From NCBI GenBank assembly GCA_964035545.1, contig OZ037770.1, positions 9,884,973-9,948,972 of the forward strand: a DNA stretch of 64,000 bases, given 5' to 3'. The stretch comes from Bugula neritina (lineage: Eukaryota > Bryozoa > Gymnolaemata > Cheilostomatida > Bugulidae). The position numbers and the translations under genes were made by a program. How positions within the stretch are numbered: position 1 is the first letter of the stretch; each line of letters opens with the position of its first letter. A model generated the notes under the pieces. It ran no database searches, had not been told where the DNA came from, and saw nothing but the letters and a program-made list of their open reading frames with translations. Below, in pieces: positions 51,291 to 64,000 of this stretch.

Positions 51291-51567
51291 TTATTGGTTG
51301 TATCACAGCTATTAAGCTGGTGTAACCTTCTACCATCGGCCTAGTTCCACTAGGCTGGGATGGATAGAACTTTCCTCAAGATGTGAGCTGATACTAGTAA
51401 GGCTGTCTGCTGAATCAGTGGGTATTTGTTTTCAGCTACTCCAAGTAGTGCCATTCAGTCTAAAGTTTTGTGTGAAGCTTCAAGGGCTCCAATTACAATG
51501 GGGATGACTTTTGTTGATGTTGTCCAAAGGCGGGTTAATTCTAGTGCTAAATCCTGATATTTTCCTT
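51291..51567 (-). mobile_element. Second 3' end of the same non-LTR element
   Basis: About 275 bp nearly identical to 50081-50357, in the same orientation. It includes the hairpin (51337-51357), the C-terminal coding remnant and the junction with an (att) run. It is truncated at its 5' side within the C-terminal coding region, directly before an (att)n tract at 51568. Confidence 0.9.
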
Positions 51568-51621
51568 ACTATTATTATTATTATTATATTATTATTATTA
51601 GTAGTAGTAGCCTAGTAGTAG

Positions 51622-51662
<41 letters not shown>

Positions 51663-51990
51663 ATAGTAATACTACTAGTACTAGTAGTTATAGTTGATGT
51701 TATAGTTATACTAATAGTAATATTTTTAGTTATATTAATACCAGTTATACTTATAGTCAATACAGTTACTGAGTTGGTGTTACTGTTAGTGTTATTGTTG
51801 TTTGTGTAAATTACCAATGACTTAAATCATTATATTTGCCAAATAATCAGTACATTATGATTATGATTATAATGAAGACTAATAGTAATAATAATACTAA
51901 TACTAATAGAGATAATATGAGTTATTAATAGCATTACTAATAATGTGATAATAATTAAATTAAATGTTTACATTTAGTTTTATTTTATAT
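51568..51990. repeat. (ATT)n/(AGT)n/(ACT)n simple-sequence block
   Basis: Runs of att, then agt, then act triplets (about 12 act at 51618-51660), grading into scrambled words through 51980. The Thr/Ser-rich minus-strand frame across it is an artefact. Confidence 0.9.
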
Positions 51991-52204
51991 TTTAATTTAC
52001 TTTATTATAAAAAATATTTGTAGCATATTAACATATCTCAATCATTATGTCTCCTTTAGCTGGTATAAATCAGGTGTGAGTAAGTAAGTTCTCTTTCCTG
52101 CTCTGGAACTTATGCTACAAGGCTTTGACATTTAGCATTGTCATCTCTTACAGATGCTCACATCTAAGCGAGCATGGAATAAGCGATAGATTATTCCCTG
52201 GAAG

Positions 52205-55200
52205 ATGTTGGGGTTTTCTCTCGGCCAGTCTATAGTGTCATGGCTGCTGCGAAAGTACCTTGGCAGGTACATTGCTGACATCGACAGCAGGGTCAAGGAC
52301 TTTAACTATGGCTTAACAGGAGGTACGCATATGAACAATTATTTTATCACAAGACGAGATTTTATAGCTAAATATACTAGTATAAATTGTCATGTTCTCA
52401 TTGGCTGTGATTTTGTAATTATAGGTTATTTTTTATTAGCTGTAGTTGTGAAAAATGATTTATTCCAATTAATAGAGTAGCCTACATAATGAATATATAC
52501 TGCTTGTTACATCTATACACTTTATACATCTGTACTACTTTATACATATATACTGCTTTTTACTTCTATGCTGCTTTATACATCTACACTTCTGTATGTA
52601 TATATACTACTTTATACAAATATAGGCTATTACTCATAGTAAATCTGAGCTAGTTAATATACATGCACTAACAATAAACATTATTTTAACTTTTTCATAG
52701 TCTTAAAGAAGTTCAATTTAAAGACCCATCCTGACTGACCTACTATATATTATACGTAGACTTAGGTTTTAAAAGTTATGTAAAGAAAAAACAACTGACA
52801 GCTTCACTCTCACCAACCCCATTACTAGCCTTGTTTACTTCTTAGTTGACGATATTTTTTACTTCAAAGTTCAACCCCATGTTGTGGTTGACATTTGCTC
52901 TATTCTAATGGCATGCTAACCTGGTTATCACAATAACCTCGGTTGCTGAAGGAAAATCATAAATTTATTTTATTTCCAGTAAGCTATTTTTTCCTATTTC
53001 CAAGTGAGCTAGCTGTTCTTTTTTTCTTATGAAACAAACTAATGTGTTTCCTGAACAAGTTGTTTAATTAAAATTGTCTGCTCTCAAATTGAAAAGAAGT
53101 TTTCTAGCTGTAGTCAAAGCAATATGTTTTGATATATAAATCAAAGGTATAAATCCATAACATAATGCCATACTATGCCCAGAGCTGGTCTCGTACTTTT
53201 ATTTATGGATGTGATTAGCAAGTAAAGTAAACATGTAACATGAATCTTTGGCATTTGTCAACTAAAGCCAAAGGGTAATTAGAAAAGAAGAGAGATATTC
53301 TACCCATGAAAGTCATGACACTTACAGATATAGATAATACAAACATTTGTTTATTGGTATCACTAATTATCAGTATATCTCATAATTAGTAGCGCACTGC
53401 TTCTACTTTTAATGCTTTGTGTGTGCAGTTTTATTATCTTGTTGATTTGATGTTGAGTTTAGTGGAGGTTTTGTTGTTTTGAAAATTTAATTTTATGGAT
53501 ATCCAAAAGGCCCAAAAGCAAACCCTGTTTTAGACTTGTATTATTTGATGTCTTTCATGCTAGAATCCAAGTCCCTTTGAAATGATGCTAAAGCTTCCTT
53601 CATTTTGATAGAAACAACTCTAAAGCACTAGTTTCATTATCTGATCTACAAAACCTTTCAATTACTAGCTTTTTAAATCATAGTGATTAAGCTACACGCA
53701 GTTGAGTGAACTGTAGATTTTCACTCTCTAACTTGTAAATTATATTAAATGATTTGGATACTTCACAGTTGAGCGACTTACTGGGGCTTGTTGTTCGGGC
53801 TTCCTCACCTGTTTGTATAAAATATAAATGGTTGTATAATATTCTCTGTGCAGGCCAGCTGTTGATGAAGAACCTTGACCTAAAGGCTGAGGCACTGGTG
53901 GGACTAGACTTACCTATAGAAGTGAAGGCGGGGCATGTAGGTGGGTAACCAACCTGTCTCTCTAACTTAGTCTATTAGCTATTAAACATTGGTATCATGT
54001 GTGGTTATATATGCCTTTAACTGTGCTATGTTATTTGATCATGGCTGTATTACTACAAGGTGTTAGAATTGTTTCACATGCCTGTATTTTGGTTTTATAT
54101 GGTGCTAAAACCATAATACTTTTTTATTCACCAAGCTCTTTAACTGATGGACTAGAGTCACTAGACAAATGTGTGTTTTAATACCTTTTCTGGCATTGTT
54201 AGATGTACATTCAGAGCTCATCTAGTTTTCTTCCTGTTTACGCTTTTGTTTAGTTTTTTAAAGCTGAGCTTTATGTCTTGTTTATTTGTTTGCATGAGTT
54301 TGAAATTGATCTTTGTCTGTATTGTATACATATTTGTTTATGAGATCACATATCTAGCTGCTTCATCTACATGACAATTCTACCCTTTCTTATCTGCAGA
54401 ATAGTTTTGTCTCAGCAAACCTGTTCTTTTTTCACCTGTCATAATCTTGTCTTAGCTCTTGCCTCTACCTTAGCCACTAAAATGTACTCCACAGTAAATA
54501 GTTGGATCTATCTAGTTAAAGTTGGCATTCTCCTAAAATGATGCTGTAGCCTGAAAAAAGTTGGTACAGAAATTCCTCGGCTCAGGGTTTCTTACTACTA
54601 GCGTCACTGTTTATTGTATAGGCTATTTGGAACTTAAGCTACCTGGAATAACCAAGATATACACCGAGTCTATAGAAGTAAAAATAGACAAAGTGGTGCT
54701 GCTAGCTAGTCCCGTGTGTGACAGGAAGTATGATGCTGAGAAAGATGAGGCGTTGGAACTGGCAAGGAAGAGAGAGACGCTGAATAAACTGGAGCAGCTA
54801 CTCCTGGAGCAAGGTATGCTGTGTAACTTTTGCTCATTAGTGAAGCCATATTTATGTTTGTAGTTATGGTTGATTTTAAGAAGTATTTGTGTCGAGGCTC
54901 GTATTTTACAACTTTTGTGAATATTTTGAAATTATGATATTTATTACACTCTTAAAAAAAGCTTACGCAAGTTTATAGTTGCCATCCCTGTGAGAACCCC
55001 TAATAGAAGAGATTTTTTTATTAAATAAGGCTAAGGACTTCTTCATTTGTGACACAGTAGCAATTATGGCTGGATGCTCTTTTTAACATCACCAATGGCC
55101 TTTGTAGGGGTCCGAACCCATAACTTCGTGTCTACTAAGCAAACGCTCTGACCCCTAGACCATGGCTGCTCCCTGTGAAATAATACACTAGTTGTATTTA

Positions 55201-58200
55201 ATTTGGCTCCTCAAATTTATATCTCTTAAATTCCATTCTTTGAACTGTCTAGTCCACAACTATGGCACAAACATTTGTAAATTCTTGTTTATAATATATT
55301 TTTATTATATATTGTTGGCTTTCATAGTTTTTTGACTTCAGTTTTTCTGGTTTTCAATCTTTAAATATACACGTAGGATACAACCCTCAATACTTACATG
55401 ATATGATACACCAGAATTAATAAACTGAAAGTTCAATCTGACAAAATTATCGAAAAAACAACTTCACTGAGATTAGTTTTGATTTGAAATTTCTCATATT
55501 TTAATTAAAAATTTGCCATGCTTGTAGTTGTCTGTCCAATTACTACTTACTAACTAGGCATAACATTTATTTTCCTGTTCCTAAGAAGAGAAATATTTAA
55601 TAAATTTTTTTTATATATTTTACCTTCAATTAATTTAATGTAACTTGCTCAACTGTAAGTTCGAGCGAAGTACTAATTATTTTTATAAATGAATAAAATA
55701 CTTCATCTTATTGATAACCCTTTTGTCATTCTATGGTAACTGATGGGATAGTAATAGTATTGGATGATTGCCAAGGGCAGATGTAGCTATCATTCATTCT
55801 GATATTGCAGCAGGGGGAGATGAAGGGGACGAAGATCCAATCAATGATCCTGGCTTCCTTGAAACTATCAAAATCACAGTGCTGCAGGTGAGCTAGGTCA
55901 CATGACATCTCACCTGCTAATCTCATTGGCTTGTCACTCATGTCTAGTCTAGTAGATTGGCATTGCATTATGCTGAGTAGTGGCAGTGAATACTGTCTGA
56001 CAACTTTCACTAAGATAAATTCATTCTTCTAGAAAGTTCTTCCATTCTATCCATTTGTTCCCTAGAATACTTTATTTTTAGTATCACTTTTAGTACTATA
56101 TAAAGTTGAATGATTAATATATAAAATAATTACTGTTTATGTACACTTACAGCTCGTATAATTAGTCAGTTCGTGCAATCATCACATTTCCTTTATCAGT
56201 TTTATAACAATCAGATATGCATGGTATAACTTAGTTGCCGCAGTCATTTAAACTTATTAGATAAGATAATCCTATTTTATTTCTCCACTACTATCACGAA
56301 TAAATGTTACTATTGCATGGCGATATCTCTATTAAAAAAAAAACTCAAGCAAGTTTATAGTCGCTATCCCTGTAAGAAAACCCCTGATGGAAGGGGTTTT
56401 TGTTAAAGCAGGCTAAGGACTTATTTAAATAAGGCACAGGAGCAATTATGACTGGATGCTTTTTCTAACATCACCAATGGGCTTTGTCTGGGCTCGAACC
56501 CATGACCTCCGTGCTTACTAGGCAAGCGCTCTAATCCCTAGACCACGGCTGCTTGATATCTCTCTATTAAGTGGTGTATATACTCTCTAGCAAGATGTAG
56601 TCTACCAGCAGCTCATATATGCTCTCTTATGTAATAAGTCTCCACTTTGGCTTAGTGCAATGTCTTTTATATATCTTTGAAATGGTTACTGGAAACTCAT
56701 TCACTACTGCTGTGCAGGTGACTTATTTGCTAGTATAGATGGTCTGTCTAATATATACTTTCTACTGCTTACATTTCTTTTAGCTACATAATATTTGCTT
56801 TATGGTGTCTGTGGTCAGAAATGTTATATAAGTCTTTTTACAGCTTTGCAATTTGTATTTTTCCTTAAAGCCAATAAATTTCTGTTTAAATAACATATAC
56901 TTAATGGATCTTTCTTCTAAACCCTCTTTCCTTTCTTGTATAATTCCAAAAGTTTTGCTATTTCAAAAGAATACAGTTGTACATTTTTATCTTTCCTTAT
57001 TTTTTTTAAACATAAATAAATTAGGTTTTTTATTTCACTGCAAGACACTCAATAATGCCAATACTACTATAAACACACATTCTGTTTGTAGAACATACAC
57101 GTGGAGATTAGTAACATACATATTAGATATGAAGATGATGTGACCAATCCGAGATCACCATTTGCATTTGGAATCACCTTGCAGGAGTTGTCACTGAGAC
57201 CATCTGACAGGCAACAGGGTGACTCATCACCACTGAGCTGTGTAAATAAGGTGAGTCTGCACTTCTAGTCTGCATGATCTAGTCTCTTTATATGGGCCCT
57301 ATATGAAACCTTACATGTAGGCTCTCTTTGTTATGAAAGAGCATGTAAGGGCCTGGCCACACACTCTTGAGAAACACACAAAAGGGGTGGGAATATTTTC
57401 GTGAGTTATTCTACCGTTATTTACCAGCCACACTACAAAACACATAACAAATAGTCTGTGAATGGGTCTTGCAGCAGAAGATTGCCAGACATGAAAACAT
57501 GGTAGAGCTGAAATAATCACTGTTGCTAAAATTCTATTGACTAGTCAAGTGGTGTTTATTGTCAATTACTCTCTTTCGTCTATCGTCTTCAGCGGGTGCA
57601 CCCAGCGAGCACGATTTTGTATGATTTCTCTCAAATTTGATAGTATGTCTTGTGTTTTCGTGTAAAATAGACGATTTTGTGTGATTCTCACGAGTGTGTG
57701 GCTAGGCCTTTAGGCTTCATTTTCTATTTTAAGTTAATAGTATTCCATATTTCAATGATCTCTATCATCAATTAATATATTTAATTTTATACAGTTTACA
57801 TATTCATACATTGTTGTTGGTACTGCATACTCATTTGTAAAACTTGATCCGTTATCATCTATTTACTTGCAAATTTATGTAACCTCGTCTACTGAGAATT
57901 TTTGGCATGCAGTAAACTAAGCGCTGCTCTTTGTTTGTAGTTGTCATTTTTTTAACTGCGCAACATCTTAATTTTATCTACAAAACATGTTTAGCTCACA
58001 GTACTGTTTCCTAATATGTAGGACTTTGTCATACCATGTCTAATGGTAATGTTACAGCTACTCAAACTGAAAGAGTTATGCATTTATTGGAATTGTCTGC
58101 TCAAATCCAAGCAGTTGTTAAAAGACAAAATTGGAGATGGTAGTAAAGACTGGAAGGTAGTTAAAAGTTTATAGCAAACAAAGTAATGAGTGTTCAGAGA

Positions 58201-61200
58201 AGTCTAATTGTCTGGACTTTTGTGTGTTTATTATAATTAGAAAGCTGAATGTGTATGTGCAAATGGTGCAGCATATGTGGTGTGAGTCTGTAGGCATGCC
58301 ATGTGTTATTGATTGTTGTGGTGCCCTTCAAAATAAAAATATTGTTAAATAGCCAGTATTTTATTTTATGCATGTTACACATTATGATGTAAAATATAAC
58401 ATATTTTCTGCCCACCTTTAGTATGGCTATTTTATTTTAATATTTCATACATCATTGATTTATGCTTGAACTGGGTCCAATTCATATTTATTTCCCCATC
58501 AAATGCTTTCCATTGCTTTAAACAGAGGTCTCCCTCAGCTGTCGGCAAAGGCAATGAAAAATCATTTTTCTGTAATAGTGGTTAAGTATCAGTCATTTCG
58601 TCAACGGAAGCTACAAGCAGAAGTAGCAAAATGAGCATTTTATTAATTGCAATATCAATTCATAATTCAATTCATAATTGCTGCAGTGTTAATTTATTCT
58701 CAATAACTGAGCTTCATGCACCTGGGAACTGCGTAACTTTATTGATATACTGTGAATCAGGGAATCAGTAGAATGATATGTATTACAGTATGAGTTGTAC
58801 AGAAGTATTGAGAGTATGGACCTGCTAGGGGCCAAACTGGACTACTGTAAGTTACTACTGTGGTCTTATTAGTTTTGTTATGTATATTTACTGTTAGTTG
58901 TCTTTCACTTATAGATCTGTTTATGAACCTGGAAGCTGTGTAACTGGGCTTAAATAGTAGTAATAATCTGATTGTTATCTTCTAACTGACTAATTTCATA
59001 AAAAATGGTTGCAAGAGTCATCATAGAAATCATAAACATTGTGAGCAATAAAATTTCTTTGCTTTGATTTTTTTGTTTTTTAAATTGGTGTTTTAGCTAA
59101 ATTTGGTCTTCACCTGAAATGAAAATTGTTTGCAACTAACTTATTTGTTACTAATATTATACCATCTAGAATACAGCTGGTAAAGCTGCTATCGCTGTGC
59201 TGAAATGATCCAATAACAGCTCATGCTTTTCATTATATAGAGAAAAATCTTACAAACTATATGAAGTTTGCTAGTTATGTTATATCACATTTTATGATTG
59301 TGTATTCGAATATGCTGTTTTATATTAGACAATATGTTGATATATGACATTATAATATGCTGTTGTATTATTACGACACATTATATTAATACACTACGTT
59401 ATATTATATTATTTAGACATACTAAAGTATGGTTATATTTCTTAGGCAGGAAAAGTGGTAGGCAATTTACAAAACTTTCATGGTCGGCTAGTAGAATCTG
59501 TTAATTATTGATAACCAACTAAACTATGATCTCTTCTCTCTATAGTGGTGGAGCCTGTCAATGGTTCAGCTGATTTGGCGATAAACATCAAGGAGAGGTC
59601 AAGTCAGCCACTTGTCTCCTGTAGAGGTCACTTTGATCACATAATTGTTACGTTCAAACGTCACATGGTAAGTTGTAGCTGTTGGTTTGCACATTTATAG
59701 TTGTGTCTACGTTAGTGTAGTTACTTAAAGTGTATCATATTAGAATGATGTTTTTGAATTAATTTATTATGTTTGTTATTGTTATAGTTTTGGTGTGTTG
59801 AGAGGTGATACTTAGTATGTAGTGTAATAATATGTGACAAGATGGTTGTTGGCTTGTAATTAATTAGATTATACATTTATTATGCACAACTACTATGAAT
59901 ATAAAATGATGACACTGTGAAATCTAGGGACTTACTGTTTAGCAATAACTATACAAGTATTATATTTAGATGCTGACTATGACAATAATAAGGAAACATG
60001 ATCCACATGGATCTACTAATTATAGCTATTAGGTATAGTAAAATATGAACTCTAATTAACATTTATGTAATAGAAAATTATGTAGTATTTGCAAATTAGC
60101 ATAAAAAACCAGTTGTATACTCCCCAAATGTGCACATTTCTGCATTTCATTTAGCATAGTTGGTTTTAATATAACACAAAGCATTCATTGACTGAATGAA
60201 TGGTAAACCATTCTGTATATTTGTAGTTCCTCACTGCCATTGTACTGAAAGATTCATTTGCATTGATGAGGGTGAATGAGAAGTACCGGAAATACCACCC
60301 TGGGGTACCCCTGAGGAGTCACTACAAGGAGTGGTGGCTTTACGCCTACACCAGCATCAAACAGGAAGTTATCAAACCCAAGAAAGAATTCTGGGTCAGA
60401 ATTTGGCAGTATAGGTATTAACTAAAAACTATATTCTGGATACTTATGTTAAGATGTAAAGGAAAAATGCCCACTGCATGGTAAAACTACCTTAATAGCA
60501 TAGCAGTTTGTTAATAGTTTATATAGTAGAAAAATCAATTGAATAGTTTTTTAAAGATTAAAGACAAAAATCTTTATTGCCTGGTACGCAGTTCATTGGT
60601 AGCACCAGAACCTTATCACCTGGTTTGTGGCGTGTCCATCTCCCCCCTTCAACTGTGGAGTTTTCAATAACAAATGGTCTATAAAGCACATATAAAATTT
60701 ATTCCCAATTAAATTTCTAGTTTGAATAGTATTGCATGATAAATTGTAGTCCTACTAGAAATGTGGTAAGTTGACCCACTCTTAGGAGATAACCCATCTA
60801 TTTCCGAAAGCCTTCCTTACCTGGGTTATGATTTGCCAACTCAGTCCAATCCAACTAAATTTATTAATTACATTTTACTATTTTTAGCTGCTTTTTGTTT
60901 TAGTTTTATTTTATTAAATTCTTTTTTCTTAAGCTTTTTGATTATGTTTGCTTCATGGTTTTGGAATATTTACTAATACTATTGGACTCTTGTGTTTAGA
61001 TATTGTCTCTACGGCAACCAATATTATGTAATTATTTTTTAACAAATCATTCAGCTCAGATTTTTGACTTCATAAGAAACCCCCTACTTCTAATTTATGT
61101 TTTAGTCATTGTTTTTAAACTGCATGTGAAAAAAATTTTTTTTTAAAATGAAGTTTAACTTTTTAATATAAAGATCCTTTGATATTAGTATTCTTCTATT

Positions 61201-63443
61201 AATTTTAGTTTCTAATTTTATTAAAATGTCTGCCAAATTTGTCAGATAAATTTCTTAATTCGCATAGAAAAGGATAGGGATGTGAAACTCAATGGTCAAA
61301 TTCAAATCTAAGGCAGCTATTGAGTTATACTAAAGATTTCAAACCTGAATATGTTCCATTTTTCTTTTACCTAATGGCATGTAAAAGCTCAGAGCTCTGT
61401 GCAGGTAGCAACTAACTACTATGTACATGTTAAAGGAAAATGTATAAGAAATACAGAGACCTGTACACGGAAAAACTGCTGTCTCCAAACGCTGCCAACT
61501 CTCAGGCCGTGGATGAACTGGAGCTCTTACTGAACATAGAGAGCATTGTCATGGCTAGAAAGGAGGCGGAGAAAACTGTAAGTCATTTCCTGTCCGATAT
61601 TGAGTAGTAATCAGGATGTAACCCCCCTCATGTGCTCACCACAGTTTTGGACTATCTACAGATGCAGCATGCTAAATAAATATAGATGTCACTTAGGAGT
61701 AGTAGTGGAAAAATTGAGATAGCCCAAGTTCTTTAATTTTATTATTGAGTTTTGGTTTGGGGCGAGGGTTCAAACTCTTGCTACATTTTTAATCTAGAAC
61801 ACAGGCTTTTCTCAATTTCTCCATTACTGCAGCTACCTCATAGATGTGCACTATTACTACATTTTCATGATTGCATTATTCGAATGGATTTTTCATTCGC
61901 CTAATGGGAGCAGTTACATCGAAGGAAACCAAAACCATAAGTTAATGCAAAACGCAACCACAAATTGATCTTTACGTGTTTTATTCGGTTCCACAGAAAA
62001 GCAGTGTATAACTGTCATCCAGTCTTGTCAGTGTGCACCAACTGTGGCCCAGAGAGCTCATTGTTACTTGTGTCATAACAGGAAGTGTAAATGTCGTATT
62101 TACCCTTCCCGTTCAGCTTCTACTGCTTTTCAAACTGCTTACCTGAAATAATTGACACTCGCACTCATACGCTGTATGTGTTTGTTATTTGGTTAACTCT
62201 TCCAGGTGTATAAATTGTAAGTTAATCATGTGTTCAGTGGAACAATATAATATAATACAACATTTGAAAACTTCCTCAGGGGCTACCAGTGTATGACTGT
62301 AAGTAGTCGGTGCATGTGTTTGACTTTCTCTTGCTATGGTTTGACACACTTTGTATTGTACAAATAACCAATAATAATATGTACTGGATTGCTTACCACT
62401 TTACAAGAATTCCTTAAACGCATTAAAGTATGCTTGTGCACTCAATACCACCTGTTTTTATACCCTTCATCCTAATTCCTATCGTAGTTACCTCACCTAA
62501 TGCAGCAACTATTATTGGATATAGTAAGACAGTTGTCTTTTCACTGGTTTGGAACGATAACTCTGATATTAAAAGTTGCGTAAAATAGCCCAGGCATACT
62601 GTGAATGTTTCATAATTAAAATAGGATAAGTAGTTGAGGGTTTCGTGATATGTTGACATTGCCCATCTTGGACTATCATGCTGTACACCCAAAATTTGTT
62701 AGACTAAAACACATTACGGAATAAAATGTTCAGTTATGATTTCATGCGTTTATATTTTCTAAATTTATATTCTGGTAATTGTTTTCTCCTTTCAGTATTT
62801 AGAGAAGAAGCCGGACATGGCGGTGGAGAAGCCTGCAAATGAGGGAATATTTACCAGACTGAGTAACTGGTGGTATGGAGATTCGGATAGTCAGGATGTT
62901 GTGGTTCATGCTAAACGACCTTCAGATTCAAAGGGTTAGTCGTGAAACTACTGTCGGAGAATATAGTTTAAATTTAACTATTCAGTTTGTCAACTGGGCT
63001 TAGTGTAGCACTTTTCATAAGTAAATTAATGTGTGAATGTATAAGTTCTTGATTTTCTAATTTTTTTATGTCACATATTTCTCTCATGAAATGACTCTTT
63101 TTAGTTACTAGCTCTCACTTATGTTGAAAGTTTGATTTATTAATTATTAAAAAAATTTGAAATTTTGTTGGTTTAATGATCAACCAGATTAAAAAACCTT
63201 TGCTTTTGCCATGATTTCTAAGTAGCGCAAATGTTGTACTTTTTATATTGATCACTGTTTAATTTAATAAAAACATCCGCTCGACAAAATTAAAATCTAT
63301 TAGTGGATTTTGTGATATGCTTGTTAAATGGTGTTCTGTTTTTAGACAATTTTCTCACCAGCCTGAGTGAGAGTGACAAGAGAGATTTGTATAAAGCCTT
63401 CAATTACAGCAAAGAAGATTCCTTAGAAACAACAGTCAGTTCA
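52205..63443 (+). CDS. VPS13-like: VPS13-family lipid-transfer protein, N-terminal part (3' partial), 12 exons
   Basis: Bridge-like protein that moves phospholipids between membranes at organelle contact sites. Exons: 52205-52322 (ATG at 52205), 53854-53940, 54622-54813, 55811-55887, 57092-57250, 58058-58156, 58789-58846, 59546-59667, 60227-60414, 61436-61577, 62796-62934, 63346-63443. All phases agree, giving 493 residues before the window ends; the family usually exceeds 3,000. The chorein N-terminus is recognisable: LLRKYLGRYIADIDSR, KNLDLKAEAL, LPIEVKAGHVG. Next come the family hallmarks ISNIHIRYEDDVTNP with PFAFGITLQEL, then the HYKEWWLYA motif with the basic KKYRDLYTEKL, and the ARLSNWW-like FTRLSNWWYGDS segment. 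VPS13A/C-like features outweigh VPS13D-like ones, but the paralogue is not settled. The extreme N-terminus (MLGFSLGQS) is unlike the common MVFE/MLEG starts. Confidence 0.9.
54958..55173 (-). mobile_element. tRNA-derived SINE, copy 6
   Basis: Read on the minus strand: head gcagccatggtctaggggtc, then cttagtagacacgaagttat, a B box (gggttcgga), and a tail ending gcgtaagctttttt. It lies in the VPS13-like intron between 54813 and 55811. A target duplication is not clear. Confidence 0.88.
56335..56554 (-). mobile_element. tRNA-derived SINE, copy 7
   Basis: Read on the minus strand: head gcagccgtggtctaggga, then cctagtaagcacggaggtca, a B box (gggttcgagccc), and a tail ending cttgcttgagttttttt. Flanks gatatctctatta (56322-56334) and gatatctctctatta (after 56554) form a target duplication with a 2-bp slip. 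It lies in a VPS13-like intron. Confidence 0.93.
57345..57712. mobile_element. Second MITE with terminal inverted repeats
   Basis: The left end taagggcctggccacacact and the inverted right end taaaggcctagccacacact continue similarly through gagaa(a/t)cacacaaaa, about 38 bp with few mismatches. It is 368 bp long, in a VPS13-like intron. The GGCC...CCACAC start resembles that of the MITE at 21529. No clear target duplication. The 69-codon minus-strand frame at 57311-57520 overlaps it and is not a gene. Confidence 0.8.
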
Positions 63444-64000
63444 GTAAGTTAGTTCATTAACATCTCGCAGCCAGGTATTGGGTAAAGGTTGACTTCACAC
63501 CGGTCATTTCTATATTTTGATAGCAAAAACGTAACAGCAGGCGCCATTTTGTGACAAGTTTTTTCTTTCAATTAGCAAATCAGAATAGTGATACTGATAG
63601 GCATGGTAAGAGTTCCGATAGAAATAATGAAGAATAACTAAATATGTTTGAAAAAGCCAAACTGCTGTACCTTTTCTCACTCTCTTCACACTAGAGGTGA
63701 CTTGTTGTTAACAATCTACATTCGCAACTTATTTTGACAACTCGCACAAAATAATTAGTACAAGTTCACTCAAAATGAATATTCTATTGGTTGCCAAGAG
63801 TTTTTCTTCATATTAGTTCAAGTTTACGTGGTCCATTTTTTGAACTTTTGAAACAAAAATACTTTCTAAAAGGAAAAAAAGTTAACTTGAGGTCAGGTAG
63901 AACAAGCATTTTGCTGGTCTAATATTTTTCTTATACAAAATCAAGCTTCAGCCTAGCAATTGTTTTCCAAATATTAATTTTGTTGGTCTGGTAAATGTTG
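63444..64000. other. VPS13-like intron running off the window
   Basis: Starts with the donor gtaagt after the exon ending at 63443. I see no further exon before position 64000. Confidence 0.6.

Overview
The window is nuclear DNA from an animal. It has split genes with many short exons and AT-rich introns, nearly all GT-AG. The encoded proteins are recognisably metazoan, with close counterparts from invertebrates to vertebrates. SINEs, DNA transposons, a non-LTR retrotransposon and much simple-sequence DNA suggest a repeat-rich invertebrate. The phylum cannot be read from the sequence; a lophotrochozoan is only a guess. No prokaryotic operon, CRISPR array or virus-like gene was seen.

Layout: (1) 88-15218, plus strand: an ABCC5/MRP5-like ABC transporter missing its N-terminal exons. 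I traced 25 exons with consistent splice phases. (2) 15432-22077: intergenic, mostly a 3.2-kb terminal-inverted-repeat element (A), AT-rich simple DNA and a 0.34-kb MITE. (3) 22078-26285, plus: a five-exon C2H2 zinc-finger gene with a heptapeptide-repeat tail. (4) 27296-42607, plus: a TAK1/MAP3K7-like kinase in 13 exons with an enlarged linker. One 6.7-kb intron holds a pile-up of microsatellite, Tc1-like element, minisatellite and a second, inverted 3.2-kb element (B). (5) 43670-48683, minus, convergent with TAK1: an RNF14-like RBR ubiquitin ligase in 8 exons, complete. (6) 48930-52204: intergenic, with a dead non-LTR retrotransposon and a second copy of its 3' end, both abutting (ATT)n. (7) 52205-63443, plus: the N-terminal part of a VPS13-family lipid-transfer protein (12 exons), continuing past the window.

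The five genes do separate cell jobs: organic-anion export, a probable DNA-binding factor, stress and immune kinase signalling, ubiquitination, and lipid transfer at membrane contacts. Nothing suggests a functional cluster. The more novel material lies in the repeats: a seven-copy tRNA-Thr-derived SINE family with T-rich 3' ends, two homologous 3.2-kb elements bounded by TGTGACC termini, two hAT-like MITEs, and a non-LTR element that may target microsatellites.

All exon boundaries were read by eye from splice signals, reading frame and remembered family similarity. No alignment or search was run.
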